Of a stretch of 64,000 nt of DNA, positions 36,307 to 45,458 are shown piece after piece. The DNA comes from Staphylococcus agnetis (lineage in GTDB: Bacteria; Bacillota; Bacilli; Staphylococcales; Staphylococcaceae), in the NCBI RefSeq assembly GCF_002901865.1, contig NZ_PPQF01000008.1, forward strand, positions 48,615-112,614. Reading direction: 5' to 3'. Positions within the stretch are counted from its first letter, which is position 1; every line of letters starts with the position of its first letter. The notes beneath the pieces were generated by a model. It made no database searches and had not been told where the DNA came from. It worked only from the letters and a program-made list of their open reading frames with translations. Position numbers and translations under genes: made by a program.

Positions 36307-36400
36307 TTTAAAGTAAAAAGATTATAATTACGTCTATGGAAGGATAGCACGACACATAATTCATGTTAAAATAACGTTAATGGTAAAAGGAAGTGAACAC

Positions 36401-37351
36401 ATGTATAAGAAATTACTCGCTAGCGGTCTAGTCATCACCTTATTAACGACAGGCACAACGTATCAAGCTGAAGCGGCCAATGAACATAAACCTAAAGAAG
36501 ATATCTTTATCCAAGGGGCGGATTTAAATCAAAATCAGCTACACAAAACGAAAGAGCTCCTTGGCGTCGGTAAGAACGTTACAACATACGAAGTTAATCA
36601 TAATGACGTTGTTCGTTATACAGGGACAGAATATGATTTCATTCATTCCAGTGCTTATATTAAGCCGAAGAAATTTGGTAGAGGTGTCTCTGTAACGATT
36701 GAAACCCCTGACAACATTACGCGCATTACACGTGAACAATATATCAACGCTGCGATTACCGCGGGTATTCAAGATTCGAAAATTAAAATTGCTGCTATTG
36801 ATCGCGTTTCTGGAGAAGGCGCGCTTACAGGTATATATAAAGCGTACGAGACACAAGGTCACACATTAAATCAAAAAGACATTCAAAATGCACATCAAGA
36901 AATGAATGATTTAGCGAATATTAGTGAAACGCATGCGAAAAAAGAAGGCTATTCAGATGAAGTGTTGAACCAATCCATTGCTGATATGAAAGGTCAAATT
37001 GCAGAAGCCAAACAGAATAATCAACAAATTAATCAAACAACAATTAACCATATCGTTAATCAAACGATACATGAACATAACTTACATCAAATATTAAGTG
37101 ATAATGATATTGCAGTGATTCAAAATTTGATGATGAATGTTGCAAAATCTGATGTCATTAACCAAGATCCGAAAGCATATGAAAAACAAGCGAACGCACT
37201 AAAAGATGATATTCGTAAACATGCAGGGGATAAAATTGAAGCGTTAAAAAACTTAAATCCTGAAGAAGCAGGCAACTTCTTCCAAAGAATATGGAATGCG
37301 ATTGTTGATTTCTTTCAACGTATCTATTTATGGCTCATGTCATTTTTATAA
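36401..37351 (+). CDS. Secreted DUF1002 protein
   Basis: This 316-residue protein has a signal peptide of about 26 residues (YKKLLASGLVITLLTTGTTYQAEA). The DUF1002 part contains KTKELLGV, YEVNHNDVVRYTG, SSAYIKPKKFGRGVSVTIETPDNITRITREQYINAAITAGI and the VSGEGALTGIYKAYE block. A helical Gln/Asn-rich region and a C-terminal amphipathic hydrophobic helix (FFQRIWNAIVDFFQRIYLWLM) follow, which may hold it to the membrane. An in-frame start at 36380 exists, but AAGGAAGTG supports 36401. Its biochemical role is unknown. Confidence 0.83.
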   Translation: MYKKLLASGLVITLLTTGTTYQAEAANEHKPKEDIFIQGADLNQNQLHKTKELLGVGKNVTTYEVNHNDVVRYTGTEYDFIHSSAYIKPKKFGRGVSVTIETPDNITRITREQYINAAITAGIQDSKIKIAAIDRVSGEGALTGIYKAYETQGHTLNQKDIQNAHQEMNDLANISETHAKKEGYSDEVLNQSIADMKGQIAEAKQNNQQINQTTINHIVNQTIHEHNLHQILSDNDIAVIQNLMMNVAKSDVINQDPKAYEKQANALKDDIRKHAGDKIEALKNLNPEEAGNFFQRIWNAIVDFFQRIYLWLMSFL

Positions 37352-37392
37352 TGAATAATGCGTACTGGATATGTCTAACTAGATTAACAAAT

Positions 37393-37435
37393 AGCCTTCA
37401 AAATTCATTCTAATCAATGAATTTGAAGGCTTTTT
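37393..37435 (+). terminator. Terminator after the DUF1002 gene
   Basis: AGCCTTCAAAATTCATT and AATGAATTTGAAGGCT form a near-perfect stem followed by T residues. Confidence 0.88.
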
Positions 37436-37472
37436 ATATTGGGAAGTTATAAAGTATGAGTGTGGGCGTGAA

Positions 37473-37946
37473 CTATTTACATAGCGCTTGAATCACAGGA
37501 CGTCGGCTTAATGTTGGATAGAGTAATGAAACAACGATAAGTGTAAAACAAATGCCTGGCAATGCATGAGCAACCAGTACAATTGGCGGCAAATGTAAAA
37601 ATTCAGCAAGAACAATACGAGATACTAGTGTTCCTACGCATCCAGCAATGCATAGCGTTCTTAACGATACCCCTAAACAATACACCACACTTATTGAGAG
37701 TATTCTAAAAATCAAAGAGATACATAAATGAAGCGGATTGAATGCGCCAATGATGAATAGAATCGCACTTGAAATCAGGCCACCAATAAAATAGCGTTTA
37801 ATTCCAAAAAAAGCCAATATTAAAAGCGATACAGGTGCCGAGAGTTGAAATTCCAACCCTGGCAATATAGCCGGTAGCTTAAACAAAGCAAAAACAGTTA
37901 ACAATGCAGCAATGGCACTGATTTGAGTAATAGATTTCGTCGTCAT
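37473..37946 (-). CDS. ECF transporter S-component-like membrane protein
   Basis: This 157-residue hydrophobic protein has about five membrane spans. Its opening TKSITQISAIAALLTVFALFKLPAILPGLEFQLSAPVSLLILAFFGIKRYFIGGLIS resembles S-components of energy-coupling-factor transporters, which bind vitamins or related small molecules. No riboswitch is visible in the short upstream region, so the ligand cannot be guessed with confidence. It is transcribed alone, convergent with the DUF1002 gene. Confidence 0.6.
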   Translation of the reverse strand: MTTKSITQISAIAALLTVFALFKLPAILPGLEFQLSAPVSLLILAFFGIKRYFIGGLISSAILFIIGAFNPLHLCISLIFRILSISVVYCLGVSLRTLCIAGCVGTLVSRIVLAEFLHLPPIVLVAHALPGICFTLIVVSLLYPTLSRRPVIQALCK

Positions 37947-38158
37947 GATGAATTAACCTCTAAATAATAACTTATAATATTATTATATATTATAAACACA
38001 TATATGGTTAGGGTCAAATGCCAAAAGCATAGTGTTCTATTGTAGGTGTTCATGAGACGTATGAAGAGGCAGTCAAATTTAGAGATTCTACATTTTTATA
38101 AATAAAAAAGACTGGTAACATGAAGTGTTCATGTCGCCAGTCCGTTGTATTATTAATT

Positions 38159-39682
38159 TTAATTACGGATGAGGTAATCAAATGCAGATAATGCTGCGCT
38201 TGCACCAGATCCCATTGAAATAATAATTTGCTTGTAACGTTGGTCTGTGCAGTCACCTGCTGCAAAAATGCCAGGGACATTTGTTTGGTTTAATCTATCC
38301 ACTTCGATTTCACCCATACGGTTACGTTGGACAGCATCGCCAACCCATTCTGTGTTAGGTGATAAACCGATTTGAACAAAGACACCGTCTAGTTCAACGT
38401 GTTTAGATTCGTCAGTTGCACGGTCTGTATACGTAATGCCGTTAACACGGTCAGTACCTGTAATTTCAGAAGTTGCAGCATTTGTGATTACTGTCGTATT
38501 CGGTAATGAGCGAAGACGATCTTGTAACACAGAATCTGCACGCATTTCTTCACCAAATTCAAACAATGTAACGTGGTTACAAATACCAGCGAGGTCAATC
38601 GCTGCTTCGACACCAGAGTTACCGCCACCAACTACAGCGACATCTTTACCTTCAAATAAAGGACCGTCACAGTGTGGGCAGTAAGCGACACCTTTGTTCG
38701 CAAATTCGCTTTCGCCAGGAACGCCAAGTTGACGCCAACGAGCACCTGTTGCAATGATTAATGATTTCGTTTTTAATGTCGCACCGTTATTTAATGTCAC
38801 GTCTGTGCTGTCATCGGTTTTATTAATTTCTTCTGCACGAACACCTTTCATCACATCGACTTTATAGTCTGCAATGTGTTGTTCAAGATTTGATGATAAT
38901 TCAGGACCTGTCGTTTTCTTCACGCCGATTAAGTTTTCGATATCAGCCGTATCATTCACTTGACCACCAATACGGTCAGCGACAATACCTGTTTTTAAAC
39001 CTTTACGCGCAGCATAGATGGCTGCGCTTGCGCTTGCAGGGCCACCACCGATGACAAGAACATCAAATGTTTCTTTACCTTCAAATTCAGATGCATCAGG
39101 ACCTTCGCCTAATTCATTTAAAATATCAGAAACAGTCATACGGCCATTTCCAAATGATTCACCATTTAAGAAGATAGCTGGAACTGCCATAATGTCTTCA
39201 GCTTCTTTTTTGAATACTGCACCATCAATCATCGTATGTGTAATATTTGGATTGATTACAGACATTAAGTTTAATGCTTGAACGACATCTGGACATTTTT
39301 GACATGTTAAGCTAACAAATGTTTCAAAGTTTAATGGTTTGTCGATAGCTTTAATTTGATCGATAACAGATTGAGACTCTCTTGGTGCACGACCACTGAC
39401 TTGTAATAATGCGAGTACAAATGAATTGAATTCGTGACCTAATGGTACACCTGCAAATGTGATACCAGACTCTTCATTTGGACGATTAATACTGAAACTT
39501 GGTGTGCGTTTTAAATCAGCTTTTTCAACTGTAATGCGAGATGACATATCTGCAACTTCATTAACTAAGTCGCTTAATTTTTGTGAGTGTTCATCAGTGC
39601 CAGCACTTAATTTGAACACCACGTCACCTTCCATTAAATCAAGAAGCTGTGTAAGTTGTTGCTTTAACTCTTGGTTTAACAT
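38159..39682 (-). CDS. ahpF: Alkyl hydroperoxide reductase subunit F
   Basis: AhpF is the NADH-dependent flavoenzyme that re-reduces AhpC. The 507-residue product has an N-terminal double thioredoxin-fold domain with the redox CxxC in LTCQKCPD, then FAD- and NAD-binding domains (VIGGGPASASAAIYAARKG; VVGGGNSGVEAAIDLAG) with the second redox pair in YCPHCDG. The ATG at 39682 has an AGGAGG ribosome site. It lies downstream of ahpC as usual, but about 340 bp of structured non-coding DNA separates the two genes instead of the usual short gap. Confidence 0.95.
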   Translation of the reverse strand: MLNQELKQQLTQLLDLMEGDVVFKLSAGTDEHSQKLSDLVNEVADMSSRITVEKADLKRTPSFSINRPNEESGITFAGVPLGHEFNSFVLALLQVSGRAPRESQSVIDQIKAIDKPLNFETFVSLTCQKCPDVVQALNLMSVINPNITHTMIDGAVFKKEAEDIMAVPAIFLNGESFGNGRMTVSDILNELGEGPDASEFEGKETFDVLVIGGGPASASAAIYAARKGLKTGIVADRIGGQVNDTADIENLIGVKKTTGPELSSNLEQHIADYKVDVMKGVRAEEINKTDDSTDVTLNNGATLKTKSLIIATGARWRQLGVPGESEFANKGVAYCPHCDGPLFEGKDVAVVGGGNSGVEAAIDLAGICNHVTLFEFGEEMRADSVLQDRLRSLPNTTVITNAATSEITGTDRVNGITYTDRATDESKHVELDGVFVQIGLSPNTEWVGDAVQRNRMGEIEVDRLNQTNVPGIFAAGDCTDQRYKQIIISMGSGASAALSAFDYLIRN

Positions 39683-39718
39683 ATGTTTTGGCCTCCTAAA
39701 AATGTGAATGGATTGAGA

Positions 39719-40000
39719 GCGGGACAACAATCTCATTCAACGGGAAGATTGCTGTCCCGCCCAGGCAATAAGGAAACGTTTGAATACCTTCAAAGGAGGC
39801 AATCAAACGCTTCATGTTGTGCCTAGACGGAATATTTATGAATAGAATTGGAATAAAATTTTATGGACAGTATGAACGGAGGAGCCAGAACTTAACGCCT
39901 GGCTTGCCTAGTCTTTCATCATAAATACTAAAATTCATATTTTGCTTGGGTGATTAGATAAAATTTTAGTATTTCATGTAGGCGTTGCCGCTCATGCATC
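39719..40000 (-). repeat. Structured inverted-repeat element between ahpC and ahpF
   Basis: This non-coding stretch holds several nested inverted repeats. One is a 15-bp stem with one mismatch (39719-39733 with 39746-39760, arm GCGGGACA...). Others are AGGCA/TGCCT enclosing CGTTTGA/TCAAACG (39763-39824), and AACGCCT/AGGCGTT (39894-39900 with 39980-39986) enclosing a perfect 13-bp stem AAATACTAAAATT/AATTTTAGTATTT. No open frame of interest is present. It resembles an inserted repetitive element rather than normal operon spacing. Confidence 0.65.
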
Positions 40001-40022
40001 ATAAAGATTGTATTCGAACTTC

Positions 40023-40592
40023 TTAGATTTTACCTACTAAGTCTAATCCTGGTGTTAATGTGTCGTTACCTTCTTCCCATTTTGCAGGACAAACTTCACC
40101 TGGGTTTTGACGCACGTATTGCGCAGCTTTGATTTTGTGTACTAATGTGCTTGCGTCACGACCGATACCATCTGCGTTAATTTCAGCTGCTTGAACAACA
40201 CCGTCAGGGTCAACGATGAATGTACCACGTTGTGCAAGACCAGTGTTTTCATCTAACACGTCAAAGTTACGTGTAATCGCTTGAGATGGGTCACCAATCA
40301 TTACGTATTGTAATGTGCTGATCGCATCTGAATGATCATGCCACGCTTTGTGTACGAAATGTGTATCAGTTGAAACTGAGTAAACATTTACGCCAAGCTC
40401 TTGTAATTTAGCGTAGTGGTTTTGAACGTCTTGTAATTCTGTTGGACATACGAATGAGAAGTCAGCTGGATAGAATACAACTACACTCCAGTTACCTTTT
40501 AAATCTTCATGAGATACCTCAACGAATTCGTCTGTTTTTGCATTGTACGCTTGTGCTGAAAATTCTTCAATTTGTTTACCGATTAAAGACAT
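40023..40592 (-). CDS. ahpC: Alkyl hydroperoxide reductase subunit C (peroxiredoxin)
   Basis: This typical 2-Cys peroxiredoxin reduces hydrogen peroxide, organic peroxides and peroxynitrite. The 189-residue protein has the peroxidatic Cys49 in DFSFVCPTE and the resolving Cys168 in GEVCPAKW. An AGGAGG ribosome site is present. It is the promoter-proximal gene of the ahpCF unit and has PerR-type boxes in its upstream region. Confidence 0.97.
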   Translation of the reverse strand: MSLIGKQIEEFSAQAYNAKTDEFVEVSHEDLKGNWSVVVFYPADFSFVCPTELQDVQNHYAKLQELGVNVYSVSTDTHFVHKAWHDHSDAISTLQYVMIGDPSQAITRNFDVLDENTGLAQRGTFIVDPDGVVQAAEINADGIGRDASTLVHKIKAAQYVRQNPGEVCPAKWEEGNDTLTPGLDLVGKI

Positions 40593-40613
40593 AATGAAAT
40601 TCCTCCTAAAAAA

Positions 40614-40628
40614 TGATAATCATTATTA
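40614..40628 (-). promoter_or_regulatory. PerR/Fur-type box proximal to ahpC
   Basis: TGATAATCATTATTA matches 13 of 15 positions of the PerR consensus TTATAATNATTATAA. It also overlaps a good match to the longer Fur box. It lies between the promoter and the ribosome site. Confidence 0.6.
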
Positions 40629-40673
40629 TTGATTAGAATTGATGTGATTTAGTTCTTTATCATCATTCCTTAT

Positions 40674-40688
40674 TAATAATAATTCTAA
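40674..40688 (-). promoter_or_regulatory. PerR box at the ahpC promoter
   Basis: The minus strand reads TTAGAATTATTATTA, 13 of 15 positions of the PerR consensus, positioned just downstream of the -10 element. Confidence 0.65.
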
Positions 40689-40699
40689 TCTTGATTCTT

Positions 40700-40727
40700 A
40701 TTATACACGAAAAGTAATAGACGTCAA
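40700..40727 (-). promoter_or_regulatory. Promoter of ahpC
   Basis: Minus-strand TTGACG (40722-40727) and TATAAT (40700-40705) are separated by 16 bp, a strong SigA-type promoter. Confidence 0.7.
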
Positions 40728-40915
40728 ACGAAATTACTCTCTTTTTACTTTAAATGCATTTTAAAGAATAACTAAATTCTTGTGAAAACCTCATACTTAA
40801 CGTATCGGCCTCAATACAATTTATACGTTTTCAATATCATTGACGATATAATTTTCTCAATTAGAGCTATATTTTATCAATTAAAAGCATTGAAGTTGAT
40901 AGAATAACATAAATA

Positions 40916-40952
40916 GAAGTAAAGCCGACTCACACTCATTCAGCTTTACTTC
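40916..40952 (-). terminator. Inverted repeat after the hydratase gene
   Basis: GAAGTAAAGC and GCTTTACTTC form a 10-bp stem directly downstream of the hydratase gene. The T-run is weak. Confidence 0.5.
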
Positions 40953-40961
40953 TTAAATGCG

Positions 40962-41738
40962 TTATTCAAATGTGACATTGACACTACCAATATGCGTATA
41001 GTCTACATGATACGCACCGACCTCTGCTTGAAGTGGTGTAATAAAAGTGCCTGAAGAGACGATGTCGCCCGCTTTTAATGATTTGCCATGTGCAGCCAAT
41101 TTTTCAGCCAACCATTGAATTGCTTTTACAGGATGACCTAAGACGGCAGACGAATGTCCTTCAGCGAGGGCGGTCTCATTATGTTGAAGTGTCATGGAGA
41201 TATCTCCAAGCGTATCATAATCAGGGGTATCTACAGCTTCTCCAACAACGACAAGACCTGTAGCAGTATTATCAGCTAGTAAGTCACCCAGTGTAAAATG
41301 TGGGAACCAATCGATATAACGTGCGTCTGGTACTTCAATCGCTGGGGCAATCTTTGATTTAGATAGTACTTCTTCTACAGTAGGGTGATTGGATACTTCT
41401 TCTGTAAACTCAAATACCAATTCAGGTTCAATTAAAGGTGAAAACAAGTCGTGTAAGTTAAGCGTGGTATTAGACGCTTTAACGACATGGCTTAATAATG
41501 TTCCATATGCCGGTTCATGGGTGTTTGCATATGCTTGAGTTGCTTTACTTGTCATACTGACTTTGTATCCAGCAACTGTTGATCCTGTCGCGGATTGAAT
41601 GCGTTGTGTCAGTTCTTGTTGTACCGCATACCCTAACGTTTCATCTACAGCTGCATCGGGATTAAGAAAAGGGATGGGTTGATGATTTAAATACGCTTGA
41701 TGAAGTTGTTTTGCTAAAGATTTTGTTTGATTCGTCAT
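40962..41738 (-). CDS. 2-keto-4-pentenoate hydratase-type enzyme (FAH superfamily)
   Basis: This 258-residue protein is related to MhpD/DmpE hydratases and 4-oxalocrotonate decarboxylases. Landmarks are GYKVSMTSKATQ, PLIEPELVFEFTEEV (the metal-binding Glu-x-Glu type motif), APAIEVPDARYIDW and GHPVKAIQWLAEKLAAHGKSLKAGDIVSSGTF. Such enzymes add water to dienoates in aromatic breakdown, but no such pathway is visible nearby, so the substrate here is unknown. It is divergent from nfrA. Confidence 0.82.
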   Translation of the reverse strand: MTNQTKSLAKQLHQAYLNHQPIPFLNPDAAVDETLGYAVQQELTQRIQSATGSTVAGYKVSMTSKATQAYANTHEPAYGTLLSHVVKASNTTLNLHDLFSPLIEPELVFEFTEEVSNHPTVEEVLSKSKIAPAIEVPDARYIDWFPHFTLGDLLADNTATGLVVVGEAVDTPDYDTLGDISMTLQHNETALAEGHSSAVLGHPVKAIQWLAEKLAAHGKSLKAGDIVSSGTFITPLQAEVGAYHVDYTHIGSVNVTFE

Positions 41739-41879
41739 AGTGTCTACCCCTTTATTCTGAAAATTGTTACAATTAGGATAACTTTTATTTAAAAGTATTG
41801 CAAGTTAAGGTGAAACACGATTTATGCGCTAGGAAATAGATTTTGATAAAATGAGAAAAAAGTAATAGGGGTGGCACAT

Positions 41880-42635
41880 ATGTCTGAACATGTTTATGCG
41901 TTAGCGAAGCAACATCATTCGGTACGGAAATTTAAATCTAAAGCGATTGACCGAGAAGTGATTCGTAAACTGATTGAAGCTGGTCAAATGGCTTCGACAT
42001 CAAGTTTTTTACAAACGACTTCCGTCATTGGTGTTGAAAGTCTAGACAAGAAAGAAGCATTAAAAGAAGTATCTGGACAACCTTACGTTGTTGAAAATGG
42101 CTATTTATTAGTATTCGTTTTAGATTATCATCGACATCATTTAATTAGTGAAAAGCGAGACGCACAATTAGAAGGTAGTTTTGAGTCAGCTGAAGGTTTA
42201 CTCGTAGGTACAGTAGATGCAGCCTTAATGGCTCAAAATATTGCGTTAACTGCAGAGGATATGGGTTACGGCATTGTTTATTTAGGATCATTGCGCAATG
42301 ATGTACCACGAGTACGTGAAATTTTAGGACTACCAGAGTTTACATTCCCGTTATTCGGCATGGCGATTGGTGAGCCTGCGGATGATGAAAATGGTACACC
42401 AAAACCCCGTTTGCCGTTCGAACATGTCTTTCATGTCGATGGCTACAACACAGATGACACCCAACTAGAAGCACAACTTGAGGACTATGATGAGACAGTT
42501 TCTAACTATTACAACGCACGCACACATGGAGAACGTACGGAAACTTGGTCAGAACAAATTTCGCAATTTATGAGCAGTAAACAACGTTTAGAAATGTTAA
42601 ACTGGTTACAAATGTCAGGATTTAATAAGAAATAA
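41880..42635 (+). CDS. nfrA: NADPH-dependent nitro/flavin reductase NfrA
   Basis: This FMN oxidoreductase of the nitroreductase family is linked to thiol stress in staphylococci and bacilli. The 251-residue product opens SEHVYALAKQHHSVRKFKSKAI (FMN phosphate-binding arginine), with GQMASTSSFLQTTSVIGV and AEDMGYGIVYLGSLRND later. The ATG at 41880, behind AGGGGTGG, gives exactly the length usual for S. aureus NfrA. It ends at a bidirectional terminator shared with tcyP. Confidence 0.93.
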   Translation: MSEHVYALAKQHHSVRKFKSKAIDREVIRKLIEAGQMASTSSFLQTTSVIGVESLDKKEALKEVSGQPYVVENGYLLVFVLDYHRHHLISEKRDAQLEGSFESAEGLLVGTVDAALMAQNIALTAEDMGYGIVYLGSLRNDVPRVREILGLPEFTFPLFGMAIGEPADDENGTPKPRLPFEHVFHVDGYNTDDTQLEAQLEDYDETVSNYYNARTHGERTETWSEQISQFMSSKQRLEMLNWLQMSGFNKK

Positions 42636-42679
42636 AAAATAGAGAGTGTGACTTATTAGGGCACACTCTCTATTTTTTA
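42634..42679. terminator. Bidirectional terminator between nfrA and tcyP
   Basis: AAAAATAGAGAGTGTG and CACACTCTCTATTTTT form a long stem with A and T runs on the two sides. Confidence 0.9.
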
Positions 42680-44068
42680 ATGCTGTGATGCTAGTTCGTC
42701 ATAGTGGTTAGATTTAAATGTTTCTTCATCTAATTGTTTCGTTAATTTTGCAGTGCCTGTACCGGCGAGTAATGAATCGTTCACGTTAAGTGCTGTACGT
42801 CCCATGTCGATAAGGGGTTCGACTGAAATTAAGACACCCGCAAGACCGACTGGAAGGTTGAGTGCGGATAACACAAGAATGGATGCGAATGTCGCACCAC
42901 CACCTACACCTGCCACTCCGAACGAACTTAGTACGACAACTACGATTAACGTTAAAATAAATTGCCAGTTCAGTTCAACACCTGCCACTGGGGCAACCAT
43001 CACGGCTAACATGGCGGGATAAATACCCGCACAGCCATTTTGACCGATAGATAGGCCGAATGATCCTGAGAAGTTTGCAATCGCTGGTGGCACACCTAAA
43101 CGTTCAGTTTGCGTTTGAATATTGAGGGGTAACGCACCTGCACTTGAACGAGACGTAAACGCAAATAAAATAACTTCTGCTGTTTTCTTCATAAACTGAA
43201 GGGGATTCACGCCCAATATTGCCAAGATAATCATATGAATGAGGTACATCGTGAGTAAAGCTGCATATGAAGCAATAACGAATTTACCTAATGTCCATAT
43301 GGCCGCAAAGTCACTTGTCGCAATCGTCGTAATCATTATCGCTAAAATACCATAAGGTGTAAGGCGTAAAACAAACGTCACAATTGCCATAACAAGTGAA
43401 TAGACGGCGTCAATGCCACGTTTTAAAATGTGACCTTTTTCTGGTTCTTTACGTAACACACGTAAGAAAGCAAATCCGATAAATGCTGCGAAAATCACGA
43501 CAGCAATCGTAGACGTTGCACGCGCACCGGTAAAATCTAGAAATGGATTTGAAGGTAATAATTCTAAAATTTGTGCTGGTAACGTCGTTGCAGTCATTTC
43601 TTTTGCTTGGTTCGTAATTTCAGAGCTACGGGCATTTTCAGCCTGGCCTAAATCAATCGATGAGGCATCTAAACCGAATAATAGCGCAAAAACAATTCCA
43701 ACTATAGCAGCAATGGCTACAGTGCCAATTAAAAACATTAAAATGAGACTACCCATTTTAGCAAATTTTTCACCAATGTCGATTTTTGTAAATGCAACGA
43801 CAATTGATACGAAAACAAGTGGAATTACAATCATTTTAAGTAATGAAATGTAACCTTGACCGACGATGTCTATCCAAGATGTTGTTTCAGTTATTATTTT
43901 ACTTCCCGCGCCATAAGAAATATGAAGAATTAGACCGAGAAGAATTCCTAAACCTAATGCGATGAAGACACGTTTAGGGAATTTTATATGTTTTTTAGCC
44001 ATCCACCATAGCCCGACGAGTGCAATGATGAAAATGACGAGATTAAGAATAATTAAAAATGTAGACAT
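42677..44068 (-). CDS. tcyP: L-cystine/sodium symporter TcyP
   Basis: This 463-residue member of the dicarboxylate/amino acid:cation symporter family has about nine spans. It shows the two hairpin signatures SRSSAGALPLNIQTQTERLGVPPAIANFSGSFGLSIGQNGCAG and GVGGGATFASILVLSALNLPVGLAGVLISVEPLIDMGRTALNVNDSLLAG. The latter is typical of cystine-type symporters. The neighbourhood (nfrA, ahpCF) matches the staphylococcal tcyP locus. It provides sulfur, complementing the methionine operon 25 kb away. Confidence 0.9.
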   Translation of the reverse strand: MSTFLIILNLVIFIIALVGLWWMAKKHIKFPKRVFIALGLGILLGLILHISYGAGSKIITETTSWIDIVGQGYISLLKMIVIPLVFVSIVVAFTKIDIGEKFAKMGSLILMFLIGTVAIAAIVGIVFALLFGLDASSIDLGQAENARSSEITNQAKEMTATTLPAQILELLPSNPFLDFTGARATSTIAVVIFAAFIGFAFLRVLRKEPEKGHILKRGIDAVYSLVMAIVTFVLRLTPYGILAIMITTIATSDFAAIWTLGKFVIASYAALLTMYLIHMIILAILGVNPLQFMKKTAEVILFAFTSRSSAGALPLNIQTQTERLGVPPAIANFSGSFGLSIGQNGCAGIYPAMLAVMVAPVAGVELNWQFILTLIVVVVLSSFGVAGVGGGATFASILVLSALNLPVGLAGVLISVEPLIDMGRTALNVNDSLLAGTGTAKLTKQLDEETFKSNHYDELASQH

Positions 44069-44142
44069 GGCAACACGCTTCCTTTTAATTCCGATTTATA
44101 TAATAAGAATAATCGGTATGCGGTACAAAAGCAAGTACATTT

Positions 44143-45249
44143 TTAGTTTTGTTGCACGTTTGGTGTAAAAGGTTGCAATGTATCGAGCGCTTGCACGTCA
44201 CCTTGAATCGCTTTCGCCATTAATTGACCTACAATTGGAGAAAGTAAAATACCATTACGGTAATGTCCCGTCGCTACAAAAAGCGTAGGGCTAATTGGAC
44301 CCATGATAGGGACATCTTGATGTGTAATTGGCCTAATACCCGTCCAAGTTTTAATAATGCGATGGTTTCGAAGTTGTGGGAGCATTTCCTGACTTTTATC
44401 ATCAAGCCATTTTAAATTTGATGCATCATTATTAGTCGACCAATTGTCCCATTCAGACGTCGCACCGATTAAATACCGATTGTGACGTTTAGGAACAATA
44501 TAGCAACCATTGGCATTAAAAAGGGTCGTCTTTAAAATAGGGGATTGGGTTTCGATTAACTTCACATCGCCTTTCACAGGACGGGTAGGTAGTGAAATAT
44601 GTATATCTGATAACAATTTGCCACTCCAGGCACCTGCCGCAATAACGAGTAAATCTGCCATCATAGCGCCTTGAGAGGTATGAACGGTATAGCCATCTCG
44701 ATGTTTTTCAATGTGTGTGACTTCAGTATGTGAATACAATTGCGCGTTTTTTTGAGATATTACCGCTTTTGTAAGCGCTTGAGTATAAAGGTTAGCATGG
44801 ATTTGGCCATCATCTTGAATTTTAAATGCGGCTGTTGTTTTGGGGTTGAGGTGTGGAAACAAACGGTGCAAATCTTTCGGATGGAACCATTGAATGTAAT
44901 GGTCATCTTGTTTTAAAAATGAAAATTGATTTTTGATATTTTCGATATGTGTGACTTCTGTCGCGATTTTAATGAGGCCGTGACATTGGAATTCAATATC
45001 TATACCTGTATCACGTTGGAGTTGTTGAGCAACATGTGGCATCAACGCACGACTTTGCATCGCTAATCGATAGAGTGGGGTAGCTTCAAAAAATTCATTT
45101 TGAGCACCTAACATTCCTCCAGCTGCATACGATGCATTCATGCGAGGTGTGGTGCGATCAATAATAGAGATATTATAGGGAGCGTTAGATAATTGGCGAG
45201 CGATAGAAAGCCCCATTACGCCGCCACCGATAATGATTAATTTTTGCAT
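44143..45249 (-). CDS. thiO: Glycine oxidase ThiO (thiamine biosynthesis)
   Basis: This FAD-dependent oxidase turns glycine into iminoacetate (dehydroglycine) for thiazole formation. The 368-residue protein has the FAD motif IIGGGVMGLSIARQL at the start, then AAGGMLGAQNEF, and VVIAAGAWSG-like (here LVIAAGAWSGKLL) and TGIRPITHQDVPIMGPI-type segments near the C-terminus. The ATG at 45249 has an AGGAGG site that can be sequestered by an upstream hairpin. A TPP riboswitch precedes it. No thiS, thiG or thiF gene is adjacent, which is unusual. Confidence 0.88.
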   Translation of the reverse strand: MQKLIIIGGGVMGLSIARQLSNAPYNISIIDRTTPRMNASYAAGGMLGAQNEFFEATPLYRLAMQSRALMPHVAQQLQRDTGIDIEFQCHGLIKIATEVTHIENIKNQFSFLKQDDHYIQWFHPKDLHRLFPHLNPKTTAAFKIQDDGQIHANLYTQALTKAVISQKNAQLYSHTEVTHIEKHRDGYTVHTSQGAMMADLLVIAAGAWSGKLLSDIHISLPTRPVKGDVKLIETQSPILKTTLFNANGCYIVPKRHNRYLIGATSEWDNWSTNNDASNLKWLDDKSQEMLPQLRNHRIIKTWTGIRPITHQDVPIMGPISPTLFVATGHYRNGILLSPIVGQLMAKAIQGDVQALDTLQPFTPNVQQN

Positions 45250-45254
45250 AAAAA

Positions 45255-45280
45255 ACCTCCTGCAATCTTGTGCAAGAGGT
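45255..45280 (-). promoter_or_regulatory. Expression platform of the TPP riboswitch (RBS-sequestering hairpin)
   Basis: On the minus strand ACCTCTTGC pairs with GCAGGAGGT, hiding the thiO Shine-Dalgarno, and is followed by T6. An alternative AGGTG/CACCT pairing just upstream can free it. It could act at translation, at termination, or both. Confidence 0.7.
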
Positions 45281-45339
45281 GTCACCTGTATTGAAACAAT
45301 CTGAAAAAAGGACTTTTCCAGATACATAAATTGTGTTCA

Positions 45340-45427
45340 CATACGGCTTCCCTTCGTTGGTACTAACCACTTCAGGTTCAAAGAGTTAAGATGACGTCTT
45401 TCTCAGCTCACTTAAGAGCACCCCTAG
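45340..45427 (-). promoter_or_regulatory. TPP riboswitch aptamer
   Basis: The minus strand carries the THI-element blocks in order: GGGGTGCTC, GAGCTGAGA, TTTGAACCTGAAGTGGTTAG-type sequence, and ACCAACGAAGGGAAG. It precedes thiO. Confidence 0.93.
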
Positions 45428-45458
45428 CACTTGTATTGCGTATTAATTTTAGTGAATC

